A stretch of DNA of 64,000 bases from Flavivirga spongiicola (GTDB taxonomy: Bacteria; Bacteroidota; Bacteroidia; Flavobacteriales; Flavobacteriaceae): the NCBI RefSeq assembly GCF_030540825.1, contig NZ_JAUOEO010000002.1:620001-684000 (forward strand). Reading direction: 5' to 3'. A program made the translations under genes and the position numbers. The notes under the pieces were generated by a model, which was given only the letters and a program-made list of their open reading frames with translations, had not been told where the DNA came from and made no database searches. Shown in pieces: positions 52,694 through 61,789 of this stretch (position 1 is its first letter; each line of letters begins with the position of its first letter).

Positions 52694-52841
52694 ATAAGTT
52701 ATTTCTATCTAGTTTCGTTTTTTACTCTATTAATATGTCACATAGAGTTTGTGTAAGTGAAGTCAGGAATTCACAATTAAAAGAAACAACATTAAAACGC
52801 TTCAATAGCAAACACGATAATAAACAAATTTATATAAAGAA

Positions 52842-53597
52842 ATGAATGTAATCATTATTGAAGACGAGAAACCATCAGCAAGGCGTCTACAACGTATGTT
52901 GAAAACCTTAAATATGGAAGCTCAAACCATGTTGCATTCTGTTGAAGAGTCAATAAAGTGGTTTGAAGATAACAAACATCCCGATTTAATTTTTCTCGAT
53001 ATTCAATTAAGCGATGGCTTATCATTCGAAATTTTTGAATCTATTGAAATTAAAAGTGCCGTTATTTTCACTACAGCTTATGATGAGTATGCACTACAAG
53101 CCTTTAAGTTAAATAGCATAGATTATTTGTTGAAACCTATTGATGAAGATGATTTAGCAATCGCAGTAAAAAAATATCAAGAACGTTTACCACAAAAACA
53201 GGCTGTGACTTTAGATTTTAACGATATAAAAAAACTTTTAGTAAACCCGATAGATCGTGAATATAAAAAACGCTTTTCGGTAAAAGTAGGGCAGCATTTA
53301 AAACTTATTAATATTGATGATATTGAGTGTTTTTACAGTGAAAATAAAGGCACCTATTTATACACAACCGAGGGGAGAAATTATCTTTTAGACACCACGC
53401 TGGAGTATCTGGAAAATGAATTAGAACCTCAAACTTTTTTTCGTATTAATAGAAAATTCTTTGTAAACATTAATGCTATAAAAGATATGGTAAGCTATAC
53501 CAACTCACGTTTACAAATAAAACTAAACGCGTATAACGAACAAGAAGTTATTGTAGCTCGTGAGCGTGTTAAAGATTTTAGAGCTTGGTTGGAGTAG
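52842..53597 (+). CDS. LytTR-type response regulator
   Basis: 251 residues. Receiver domain with the phosphorylation Asp in LIFLDIQL (residue 53) and LKPIDEDD with the conserved Lys at 98. A LytTR DNA-binding domain (about 145-250) follows, with ECFYSENKGTYLYTTEGRN and INRKFFVNINAI. It should be phosphorylated by the kinase encoded upstream and bind target promoters. Confidence 0.93.
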   Translation: MNVIIIEDEKPSARRLQRMLKTLNMEAQTMLHSVEESIKWFEDNKHPDLIFLDIQLSDGLSFEIFESIEIKSAVIFTTAYDEYALQAFKLNSIDYLLKPIDEDDLAIAVKKYQERLPQKQAVTLDFNDIKKLLVNPIDREYKKRFSVKVGQHLKLINIDDIECFYSENKGTYLYTTEGRNYLLDTTLEYLENELEPQTFFRINRKFFVNINAIKDMVSYTNSRLQIKLNAYNEQEVIVARERVKDFRAWLE

Positions 53598-53787
53598 TTG
53601 GTGTAATCTATAGTTCTTAAATACGGTCAACTAAGTGTTCTTGAATTTGACTGAAAATTATTAGAAATGGGAAAGGTAAAAGAGCATTAAGGATTCTTAC
53701 CTTATCAGTAAATATGGAAAACCCAAATTTTGGTTTCCTAATTAATAATGTTGAAACTGGGCTTAACTAATTCTTTGTTGTAAAATG

Positions 53788-55476
53788 TTATTTTACCAAA
53801 AATTTGTGAGCTTCATTATTTAAAGTTATTAAATAATATCCTTTTTCTAAATTTTTAATGGAGATGAAATTTTCTTTAATGTGTCCTTGATGAATTAGTT
53901 TTCCTGAAAAATCAAATAATTTATACTCTTTATTGATTAAATAATTTATGTTAGTGAAATATATTTTATCTTTTGCAGGGTTAGGGTATAGGAATATTTC
54001 GTTATTATTTGAATTATTTTCATTAATAGATAAGATATCACCAAAATAGGTGTCTAAATAAGTTAGCCTATTTTCAAGCCAATTCAGCATATAAGATAAA
54101 TCTTGTTCACTAAATGAATAATTTGGAAAGACTAAAGCTTCTCTTTCGTATATTTTATTATTTAAAAGAAATTCATATTGGGTTTCAATTGTTTCAGCTA
54201 GAGAGGTATTATCGAAGATATTCTCTCTATATTCAAACCATCTATTTGAAATGCTCTTTGAGGAATTATTTGGATTTAATTCTATAACTCTATTAATTAA
54301 CCCGTTACTTAATATGTCATTTGTGATATTTTCGTTGTTACCATTCCATATTGTCCCAAAACAACCATCTAAATCCCAAGGAACATAAAAATAAGGTTCA
54401 TCAGATTGATATTTTGCGAGGTAAATATTTTTTCCTGTATTATCCGTTGCTCTTAATAGATTGAGAAATATAAAATAATCAGAATAGTTATTAAAATCAA
54501 ATTCACTCCAAATATTATCAAAAAAATAGGTATTTGATGAATTCATCACAAAATCTGTAAACTGATATAAATTACTCCAATCCGTTACATCGTCTTCTTT
54601 AGGGTATTTTATTTCGTAACCACTCCAAATTCTATTGTCATTATTATAAGAGGGGAAATTTGTAAAGGTAGAAGCTCCCCAAGATATTCCTTTATATAGT
54701 TCACCTCGAATATCTCCATTGAAACTTTTAAGTTTTAATTGTTTTTTATCAATTTGTTCAGAAAGATTATAAATACCATTATAATTCCCATTTAAAAACA
54801 TCTCTACATACTTGACATTAGCACCAGATTTAGCCTTAGGTTCATCTTCTAGGTAGTTTGTAGTATGTATATTAAGCCATAATTTATTTGAAATATAACT
54901 TCTTAATCTCAAGGGTTCATTATATAGAGCATCTAAGATCCAATCATCATCAGACCTTAAGTTTCCAAATTGGACATTATGTGTGTCTTCACCGCTATCA
55001 TCTTCCCAAAATTCCAAATCATAAGTTTTTTTAGGATAACTTTGTGATGAGCCACCTCTTAATTCTATTCCTATATTCGATATTAAAACTTGTTCATTAT
55101 CAGCATATACAAAATTAGCAAGCACTTTAGGTTCATCAAAAATTGTATTTGGAGTTTCTATTGAAATAATTGGTAATTGTGTAAAATATAATGTGTATTG
55201 GTTAGTTGTATTTGTTTCAGTAATTAAATATGAATCTGAATACTCCAAAGTAGTTGGCATTGAATTGAAATTATAATCATTTTGGTTTAAGGATATGATT
55301 ATTTCATTGAAACCAGTAACATCATTATAAGTTTCAATATTTTCAATATGAGAAACTATTAAGGAATTAGTCTCATCTATTTTAAAGTGGTTTTCAGGAA
55401 TGTCAATAGTTAATGATTGTGATAAACCTAAAATTGAATTTAATATTATTAAGAGTGTTAAACAGAAATTCTTCAT
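53788..55476 (-). CDS. CotH-like kinase family protein with T9SS sorting tail
   Basis: 562 residues with a signal peptide (ending GLSQ). The CotH-like part has GNYNGIYNLSEQIDKKQLKL and RGELYKG, with the acidic DLDGCFG motif. The C-terminal region carries the T9SS type A signature PNPAKDKIYF, LFDFSGKLI and GYYLITLN. The protein should be exported through the outer membrane by the type IX system. Substrate unknown. Confidence 0.88.
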   Translation of the reverse strand: MKNFCLTLLIILNSILGLSQSLTIDIPENHFKIDETNSLIVSHIENIETYNDVTGFNEIIISLNQNDYNFNSMPTTLEYSDSYLITETNTTNQYTLYFTQLPIISIETPNTIFDEPKVLANFVYADNEQVLISNIGIELRGGSSQSYPKKTYDLEFWEDDSGEDTHNVQFGNLRSDDDWILDALYNEPLRLRSYISNKLWLNIHTTNYLEDEPKAKSGANVKYVEMFLNGNYNGIYNLSEQIDKKQLKLKSFNGDIRGELYKGISWGASTFTNFPSYNNDNRIWSGYEIKYPKEDDVTDWSNLYQFTDFVMNSSNTYFFDNIWSEFDFNNYSDYFIFLNLLRATDNTGKNIYLAKYQSDEPYFYVPWDLDGCFGTIWNGNNENITNDILSNGLINRVIELNPNNSSKSISNRWFEYRENIFDNTSLAETIETQYEFLLNNKIYEREALVFPNYSFSEQDLSYMLNWLENRLTYLDTYFGDILSINENNSNNNEIFLYPNPAKDKIYFTNINYLINKEYKLFDFSGKLIHQGHIKENFISIKNLEKGYYLITLNNEAHKFLVK

Positions 55477-55497
55477 TTTTATTTCATAGTGTTTTAA

Positions 55498-55683
55498 TGA
55501 GTTTATGTATGAAACGTATCGGCGAAAAAGATACTACGTTTTTAGTTCAGTACAGACCCAAGTTCCATGTTTTTAATTTATTTACTTTTCCAAGTGTGTT
55601 TTTGCCATTGAGTTTATCAATCTTAATGGAGATTTAGCTAGTTTACTAAAAATGGAACGAACTAAGCAATTATTTACATTGTT
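55498..55683 (-). repeat. stray attC-like site outside the main array
   Basis: 186 bp. The left part resembles family D sites (TTTATGTATGAAACGTA); the right part resembles site 24 (ACTAAAAATGGAACGAACTA and GCAATTATTTAC). It ends GTTGTAATGC. The left core AAC is degenerate (ATGA). A chimera of two families. Confidence 0.6.
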
Positions 55684-55694
55684 GTAATGCGTTT

Positions 55695-56123
55695 TTATAT
55701 TTTAAACATATCAATTGATCGCATCCAGAAGATCTCAGATTCAAAAAACTTAAGCTTGGTTTTTATTATACGATCAGTTTTGTCCCTAGGAGATTTTGTT
55801 ACAAATCTTGCCTTGGAATTATTAAAGTCTAAAGTATATTTTTCATCAAAGTCTTTTTCCTTTTCTGAAAAAAAAGAAATGATTTTGTTTTCTGCACTCC
55901 ATTTTCCTTTCCCGTATTTATTTACTTCGGGTGGGATTCCTCGTTTATTATTTGAATAAGAATGGAAGAAGAAGGTTCCATCTTGATTTAAAGTTAATTT
56001 ATATTCAATTAAGTGATTTCCTTCTTTACCGAGTGTACGATTATAAACACCAGTCAGCTTATCCGATTGAGAAAATAAGATCAAGTTAGATATTAAAAGC
56101 AGACTGGTAAGTATTAGTTTCAT
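55695..56123 (-). CDS. Secreted hypothetical protein in a stray cassette
   Basis: 142 residues from the ATG at 56123; a longer frame back to 56156 would pass through the cassette end. A signal peptide (ending LFSQ) precedes a small beta-rich domain (LTGVYNRTLGKEGNHLIEYK, WSAENKIISFFSEKE). The unit begins GTTGTAATGC, and GCATTACA lies 9 bp upstream of the start, followed by GTTTAAC. It is a decayed cassette. No family was recognised. Confidence 0.65.
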   Translation of the reverse strand: MKLILTSLLLISNLILFSQSDKLTGVYNRTLGKEGNHLIEYKLTLNQDGTFFFHSYSNNKRGIPPEVNKYGKGKWSAENKIISFFSEKEKDFDEKYTLDFNNSKARFVTKSPRDKTDRIIKTKLKFFESEIFWMRSIDMFKI

Positions 56124-56229
56124 TTTAGATGCATTACAGTTTAACACTATGTGCATAGGTGTATATACTTCAATTATATAAACAATAAAATATACTTACA
56201 AATCTAATGGATATTTAACAGAATAAAAA

Positions 56230-57222
56230 CTACTTTTTAGCAAGTCTTCGCATCGCAACCCATTGCTTCAGCATATCTCTGGCATCTTGTGCAGGATATC
56301 CTAAAACGGTTTCTCCAGCTTTTACATTGTTCATAACACCAGATCCAGCACCTACAGTAGCGCCAGATTCGATAGTGGTGTGATCTTTAATAGAAGCGCT
56401 TCCTCCAATAATAACACCATCACCTAAAGTTACAGAACCAGCAAGTCCGCTATGCCCAGCCATAATACAAAAACGTCCCATAATACTATTATGTGCTATT
56501 TGTACTAAGTTGTCTATTTTACAGCCATCACCAACAATTGTTGCACTAAATTTAGCCCGGTCAACACAAGAATTAGCTCCGATTTCAACATAATGACCAA
56601 TAATAACATTACCAATTTGTGGAATTTTAACAAGGCCTCGTCCATCGTCACTTGGGCGATATCCAAAACCATCTGCACCAATACTTACATTGGTATGGAA
56701 AATACAATGACTCCCGATAATACAACGTTCCCTAATAACCGTTCCAGACCAAGCAATGGTATTGTTACCAATAGTTGTTTCGTCAAAAACACAAACGTTT
56801 GGATATAAAATAACGCCGTTACCAAGTTCTACATTTTTACCTATATAGCAATTGGCACCAATTTTACAGCCTTCTCCAATTTTTGCGGTTTCATGAATAA
56901 CAGCTGTAGGATGTATATCGGTATCAAATTCTGGAGCTGGTGGATTAAAGAGTTCTAAAATTTTAGCCATAGCTAAATCAGCATTTTTTACTTTAATTAA
57001 TGCTCGATTGTCTCCAGGTTCTACATTTAAATTATCGTTTACTACAGCAGCACAGGCTTTTGAGTCTGCCCAATGCTTAACATATTTTATACTGCCTATA
57101 AAAGTTATATGATTAATTTCGGCGTTTTGTAATTGTTCTGGTCCATCAATCGATTGTGTTGTGTTTCCTATTAACTCACCTTTTAAGATATCATTAATTT
57201 CTTTTATAGTATACGATGTCAT
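56230..57222 (-). CDS. lpxD: UDP-3-O-acylglucosamine N-acyltransferase
   Basis: 330 residues. After an N-terminal domain (about 1-95) come many hexapeptide repeats ([LIV]GxxxX type: IGEGCKIGANCYIGKNVELG) and the IAHNSIMG stretch carrying the catalytic His. LpxD adds a second acyl chain in lipid A synthesis. It is a solitary copy here, and Bacteroidota often carry more than one lpxD. Confidence 0.94.
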   Translation of the reverse strand: MTSYTIKEINDILKGELIGNTTQSIDGPEQLQNAEINHITFIGSIKYVKHWADSKACAAVVNDNLNVEPGDNRALIKVKNADLAMAKILELFNPPAPEFDTDIHPTAVIHETAKIGEGCKIGANCYIGKNVELGNGVILYPNVCVFDETTIGNNTIAWSGTVIRERCIIGSHCIFHTNVSIGADGFGYRPSDDGRGLVKIPQIGNVIIGHYVEIGANSCVDRAKFSATIVGDGCKIDNLVQIAHNSIMGRFCIMAGHSGLAGSVTLGDGVIIGGSASIKDHTTIESGATVGAGSGVMNNVKAGETVLGYPAQDARDMLKQWVAMRRLAKK

Positions 57223-57317
57223 ATGTTTTCTAGTTAGAGGTTAGCAAGTGTTTGTAAATCTAACGGAAATAAAATAGAATTTGTCTTTTTTTTTGTAATC
57301 ATATAATCGTATAAAAG

Positions 57318-57365
57318 CAAACATCCGATAAAAGGCCATAGTTATTACCTTTTATCGGATATTTG
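57318..57365 (-). terminator. hairpin after the DoxX gene
   Basis: An 18-bp stem with one mismatch (CAAACATCCGATAAAAGG with CCTTTTATCGGATATTTG) around a 12-nt loop, with a GCTTTTATAC run on the leftward strand. It probably ends the DoxX transcript before lpxD. Confidence 0.75.
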
Positions 57366-57388
57366 TTAGATATAGAAATCTGCTTTAA

Positions 57389-57814
57389 CTACTTTTTCTT
57401 TAAAATACTATCTATTTCATAATGTTTTTCTTTCATAAGAGCTAAAGCAAAGGCAGCAGCAGCAGCTGATAATACAGAGTAATCAAAAGCACCTTTAATT
57501 CCGGTTGAAAAACACATTGCTAAAGCAAAAATTAATAATAGGAATCCACTTAATTTTGCAAATAACTCGGTTTTATAACCTATCAGTAAACAAATAGCAA
57601 AAACGATTTCTGCAATGGTGGCTGTTAATCCTAAAAAAGGAATTAGAGACTTTGGTATTAAAGGATTAATAAGCTGTGTGTAATCTAAAAAAGATTGCCA
57701 ATTTCCCCAAACAGAGACTTTTTGTTGCCAAAACCCAAGTCTATCTGCTACGGCAGAAAGAAAACCTGCGCTAATGGCTAATCTTAAAAATGATTTAATG
57801 ATGTTTCGACTCAT
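57389..57814 (-). CDS. DoxX family membrane protein
   Basis: 141 residues with four membrane helices, and an N-terminal stretch ISAGFLSAVADRLGFWQQK typical of DoxX-like proteins. It starts 2 nt after the AhpD-like gene. DoxX proteins act in redox or sulfur chemistry with partners; specifics unknown. Confidence 0.85.
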   Translation of the reverse strand: MSRNIIKSFLRLAISAGFLSAVADRLGFWQQKVSVWGNWQSFLDYTQLINPLIPKSLIPFLGLTATIAEIVFAICLLIGYKTELFAKLSGFLLLIFALAMCFSTGIKGAFDYSVLSAAAAAFALALMKEKHYEIDSILKKK

Positions 57815-57816
57815 AG

Positions 57817-58269
57817 TTAATGTTCTATTTTATAATTTCCGGGTGTGAATTGAAATACTTTCATAAGCCTGTTCCAAGTATTTATTTGGGTTATGGCCAG
57901 CGTTAGGTAGCATATTTCTTTTTTATTAAAATGACTCAATAATGGTGTATAATCTTCTTTGGGTATTGGTGCGCTATTTATTTTTGTAAGGGTCTCAGCA
58001 AACTTCAATACAACTCTTTCTTTATTAGAAAAATAGGGAGTTTCTTCCCATACGCATAAAGATGATAAACGTAGTTCCGTTTCACCTGCATGTTTTAATT
58101 CTTTATAATGCATATCTAGGCAATAAGCACAACCATTTTTTTGAGAGACTCTTAATTTTATAAGTTCTAAGAGTTTATTATCTAGTGGAGAATTGTCAAT
58201 TGAGTCTTCTATAATTCTCAAGTTTTCAAACATGCCTTCTGGGACATCGGTATAAGAAATTTGTTCCAT
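57817..58269 (-). CDS. Carboxymuconolactone decarboxylase/AhpD-like protein
   Basis: 150 residues. The CAYCLDMHYKEL motif supplies the CxxC pair and His of AhpD-type peroxidase partners. The gene is followed by DoxX and is read from the same operon; with the Crp-like gene upstream, a response to redox stress is plausible. Confidence 0.87.
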   Translation of the reverse strand: MEQISYTDVPEGMFENLRIIEDSIDNSPLDNKLLELIKLRVSQKNGCAYCLDMHYKELKHAGETELRLSSLCVWEETPYFSNKERVVLKFAETLTKINSAPIPKEDYTPLLSHFNKKEICYLTLAITQINTWNRLMKVFQFTPGNYKIEH

Positions 58270-58350
58270 AGTTTACTATTATTTTTAATTATGAAACAAA
58301 ATTAGGATAGAGAAAATAAATAAAAATTAAGATGTCTTAAGAAATAAAAA

Positions 58351-58920
58351 TTATTTGTTTTTCCGAAGTTCGCTTAAATATTCGGGTGTAATATCAAGAT
58401 ATGAAGCGATCATATATTGAGGAACCCGTTGAGAAAATGCTCTAAGTTCATTTATAAATACATGATACCGTTCTTTACTATTCATTTTAATGTAATGTTC
58501 GTTTTTGCGCTCAATGGCAATAAACATGTTTTCGGTAATAATTCTAAATAACCGTTCTAATTTTGGTATGGCTATATAGGCTTTTTCTAAATTAACTTTA
58601 CTAATAGTAAGTATGGTTGTTTTTTCAAGTGCTTGGATATATAAAAGAGATGGTTGTTCGGTAATAAAACTTTCCATATTGGTCATCCACCAGTTTTCTA
58701 TACCAAAATGAATGATATTTTCGTGGCCTTTATCGTCAATCTTAAAAGTTCGTGTTAATCCTTTTGTGATAAAGAATTTAATTTTGCATACATCGCCTTC
58801 CTTTAAGATAAATTCTTTTTTTTGAAACGTTTGTAATGTTAGATAGCTATAAAATAAATCTATTTCTTCTTCGGAAAAAGGGACATAACGATTTAAATAC
58901 CTGTGAAGTTGTTTTCTCAT
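58351..58920 (-). CDS. Crp/Fnr family transcriptional regulator
   Basis: 189 residues with a cyclic-nucleotide-binding-like beta roll (about 20-110; EFILKEGDVCKIKFFITKGL) and a C-terminal helical region with YMIASYLDITPEYLSELR for DNA binding. It lies just upstream of the AhpD-like/DoxX genes and is read in the same direction. Ligand unknown. Confidence 0.9.
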   Translation of the reverse strand: MRKQLHRYLNRYVPFSEEEIDLFYSYLTLQTFQKKEFILKEGDVCKIKFFITKGLTRTFKIDDKGHENIIHFGIENWWMTNMESFITEQPSLLYIQALEKTTILTISKVNLEKAYIAIPKLERLFRIITENMFIAIERKNEHYIKMNSKERYHVFINELRAFSQRVPQYMIASYLDITPEYLSELRKNK

Positions 58921-58923
58921 AAT

Positions 58924-58973
58924 TATACCAATTGAATTTCAAAATGACGCATGATTAAATTTGAATTGGTATT
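58924..58973. repeat. inverted repeat ATACCAATT...AATTGGTAT
   Basis: Arms of about 15 bp (ATACCAATTGAATTT / AAATTTGAATTGGTAT) around GACGCATGATT. It lies between the end of the LETM1-like gene and the start of the Crp gene. It may be a terminator or a short dispersed repeat. Confidence 0.6.
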
Positions 58974-60186
58974 AATCATCGATTCTATTATCATCAAAAG
59001 CAGAAGGTAATAATTTTGGAATAAATTTAATAACCAAAGGTAGTAATAATGCACCTCCAGGAAGTATAAATATAGCAAGGCTAGGTATGGATTTAAAAAC
59101 ATCCAATAGTTGCTCTTGGACTTTTTTTTGTTCCTCGCTATTTAAATCTCGAACTGTAGATTGAGATAACAAAATCATAAGTTCCTTACTGTCTTTAAGT
59201 TCTTGATATAAGCGCTTGCTATTTCTTGTAATCAATTTATTCACCATTTTACTAGAGTTATTGTAAAAACTCTGTACAATATTTTTAGAACTTAAAAGTG
59301 CTATATTGTCTTTATTCGTAGTGTAAAAATGATTTACAGTATTTATAGATTGGTTAATACGAGATGTATGAAGGTTTAAATCGGTACCTAACTGAATTAA
59401 AAATTGTTGTTCATTATCATCAATAGTCCTATCTCCCCATGTGGCCATACAAGCTAAATCTAAAACATAGTATTTTTCTTGTTTCGTTTTTATAATTTCT
59501 ATGGCTTTTTTATAATTTACATGAACGTTATCTTTAAATCGCAGCGAAGATTCAAAGAGCTTTATTAAACTTTCATCGTACTGATTCTTTCTTGTTTTAG
59601 AATTTAAAACATCTAAAGAAATAGTCTCTATAGCGGCTTCTAAATTTTTTATATAATCAATTGAAATCGTATTGTTTTTTAAAAACTCCTGATAAGCAAG
59701 TACATCAATAAATAGTAAAGCATTTATAATAAAATAATTAAAGTTTTTAGTCAGTACATTGGCATCAATTTGTACTCGTTTATGAATTATTTTTTCAAGT
59801 TGTTCACTAGATTTTTTACCACCTAATAATTCTTGAAAGTATGAAATTTTAAGCTCATTTATATCCGTATAAAAATTTATAACACTATCAATAAATGAGG
59901 TTTTAGACGTTGAATTATTATGAGTGTACAATAATGTTAAAAGCAAATTTGTTTTACAAAGCTCCTCTTCAGTAAGATCTTTTTTATTAATAGTGTCTCC
60001 AACAATACCCAAATTACTTCCATATATAAAGCCACAATTTCTTAAGGTATTATAAAAGGCTTCTTCATTAAAATTAAAGATAGCATCCTTTTTTTCAATC
60101 TCCTTTAGTAGTTTTTTTATCCAACCTTGTGCAGACGGATTCATAGTATCATTTTTTATATGGTGTAAATGTAATGCTTTAGGCAT
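58972..60186 (-). CDS. LETM1-like protein (biofilm-associated family)
   Basis: 404 residues as drawn; an ATG at 60144 would remove 14 residues with a His-rich start and may be the true one. The protein is helical, with a C-terminal hydrophobic hairpin (SLAIFILPGGALLLPLVIKF) like LETM1-related proteins found in Flavobacteriaceae. Function in bacteria is not established. Confidence 0.7.
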   Translation of the reverse strand: MPKALHLHHIKNDTMNPSAQGWIKKLLKEIEKKDAIFNFNEEAFYNTLRNCGFIYGSNLGIVGDTINKKDLTEEELCKTNLLLTLLYTHNNSTSKTSFIDSVINFYTDINELKISYFQELLGGKKSSEQLEKIIHKRVQIDANVLTKNFNYFIINALLFIDVLAYQEFLKNNTISIDYIKNLEAAIETISLDVLNSKTRKNQYDESLIKLFESSLRFKDNVHVNYKKAIEIIKTKQEKYYVLDLACMATWGDRTIDDNEQQFLIQLGTDLNLHTSRINQSINTVNHFYTTNKDNIALLSSKNIVQSFYNNSSKMVNKLITRNSKRLYQELKDSKELMILLSQSTVRDLNSEEQKKVQEQLLDVFKSIPSLAIFILPGGALLLPLVIKFIPKLLPSAFDDNRIDD

Positions 60187-60241
60187 TTAATTTACAAATT
60201 TCCGTTTTAACAAAGTTTACTTTCTTGATACAATTTAGAAT

Positions 60242-60460
60242 CTAATCTGTTAATGTTTCGATATAAAAACCATGAGTTCTGATCATATCAATGATATCAG
60301 ATTCTGTAATATTAGTGGTCGCTTCAATTCTAAGTACATTATCAATATCTTCAAGATCGATTGACCATTTTATAATGTCAGAATGCTTATTGAGCAAGGG
60401 CTTTAAAGACTTTATTTTTTTCTTTGACTTTATATCTGTTTCAAATATTAGTAGGTGCAT
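60242..60460 (-). CDS. Small HMA-like protein
   Basis: 72 residues from the ATG at 60460. The longer frame upstream overlaps the next gene and is unlikely to be real. The LLIFETDIKSKKKIKSLKPL helix and strand pattern, ending GFYIETLTD, resembles a ferredoxin-like HMA fold, but it lacks the CxxC metal site. Confidence 0.6.
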   Translation of the reverse strand: MHLLIFETDIKSKKKIKSLKPLLNKHSDIIKWSIDLEDIDNVLRIEATTNITESDIIDMIRTHGFYIETLTD

Positions 60461-60488
60461 AATCGAATAATAAAAAAAATAATGAAAC

Positions 60489-60899
60489 TTAAAGCGATTC
60501 GAGTTCCGATTCGTTTGTTTGGCTTGGATTTGTTTTTCGTTCGAGGTATTGTTTATAAAGCTCATCGCCTTCCTCTTCCCAAAATTCGTCATAATGTTTC
60601 CATTTTGAAAAATCACTTTTGGAATTGTCGTTACATTTTTGTTTCGAACTTTTAGACGATTTTCCACCACCTCCACAGCCTCCAAGTAGTAATTTTAGGA
60701 ATATAAACAATCCTACGGCTTGCCAATAACTAAGGGTAGTAAGTCCGAAAATTTCTGGCATAAGCCAATTCCATAACCACATGATTACAAAACCAAACAA
60801 AATTGCAAGTCCGGTGATGGCAATAGCACCAAAGATGATCATTCCGGCAATTTCTACTGGAGATTTTTTTCTGAATTTATGAGTGAAAAAATTTTTCAT
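60489..60899 (-). CDS. Small membrane protein downstream of ECF sigma factor
   Basis: 136 residues with two membrane helices (about 17-44 and 60-73), then a GCGGGGKSSKSSK linker and an acidic tail (WKHYDEFWEEEGDELY). It lies 6 nt after the sigma factor gene, so the two form an operon. It may regulate the sigma factor, but this is inferred from position. Confidence 0.7.
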   Translation of the reverse strand: MKNFFTHKFRKKSPVEIAGMIIFGAIAITGLAILFGFVIMWLWNWLMPEIFGLTTLSYWQAVGLFIFLKLLLGGCGGGGKSSKSSKQKCNDNSKSDFSKWKHYDEFWEEEGDELYKQYLERKTNPSQTNESELESL

Positions 60900-60905
60900 G
60901 ATATG

Positions 60906-61445
60906 TTAATTTTTATGTTTGTTAATTTCTGATTCTAATTTTTTATATAAAATTCCAATGGCTCGATGTCTTCTGGACATTAGTGTGCCTTCAGGAATTC
61001 CTGTTTCTTTAGAAATTTCTTTATATGAATAGCCTTCGAAATCTACCGCTATAATAATATCTCGATATCCCGGTTTGAGTTGTTTAATGCTCTTTTTTAA
61101 AAGGGGAATCATTTCTTCTGACGTTTGATTGTCTGTTGATTGGTAAATCATTTCTGCTAAATCCAAAAACTCACTATCAATTTCTATTTGTTCTGTTGGT
61201 TTTGTTGTTCGCATAATATCAATTATTCTATTTTTAATTGATCTATATACAAAACCAGCTACATTATTGATAGGAGCATATCTATCTGCTCCTGAGAATA
61301 ATTTTAAAGCTACGTCCTGAATAATATCTTCAGCATTTCGACTGGCAGTATCTTTTATTCTGCTATTCACATAAGCCTTAAGAGATCGGTACTCTCTACC
61401 AAAAAAATCATTAAGTTTTTTACTGTTTTCTGATTCCGAATTCAT
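60906..61445 (-). CDS. RNA polymerase sigma factor, ECF family
   Basis: 179 residues with region 2 (about 12-85; ASRNAEDIIQDVALKLFSGA) and region 4 (about 120-175; DFEGYSYKEISKETGIPEGT). It is the second ECF sigma factor in the window. The downstream membrane protein is its probable partner. Confidence 0.92.
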   Translation of the reverse strand: MNSESENSKKLNDFFGREYRSLKAYVNSRIKDTASRNAEDIIQDVALKLFSGADRYAPINNVAGFVYRSIKNRIIDIMRTTKPTEQIEIDSEFLDLAEMIYQSTDNQTSEEMIPLLKKSIKQLKPGYRDIIIAVDFEGYSYKEISKETGIPEGTLMSRRHRAIGILYKKLESEINKHKN

Positions 61446-61789
61446 TTAAAACCATTTATAAAGGGTCTTTGATTAAAAAGACGATACTTTTTTAATCTAT
61501 TGCATTTTATTTAAAAATAATGCATTTTATTTTCTTGATAAGAAAGAATGCAGGTATGATATTTCTCTGGAATAAGTTTGGTGTTGATATATTAACTATA
61601 ACCCTGGTTACGGATTCATTTTTTTAGATTTTAGACCGCTTGTTTTTTAGGTTATACTACATGCAACAGATTTTCTGAAGGTAATTTTATTCAAGATTTT
61701 GTTTTGTTAATCTAAGATACGTAAATAAGAATACTATAGGAACTTAATCGAATTTCAGGTAAAGGGGACAAAATACTTAATTTATAGAC
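61446..61789. other. gene-free stretch, 344 bp
   Basis: No open frame, RNA or strong repeat was recognised. It should hold the sigma-factor promoter. Confidence 0.5.

Noticed and set aside
60461..60685. Upstream part of the small HMA-like frame
   Set aside because: It overlaps the end of the membrane protein gene at 60489-60899 and has no family resemblance; the ATG at 60460 is preferred.
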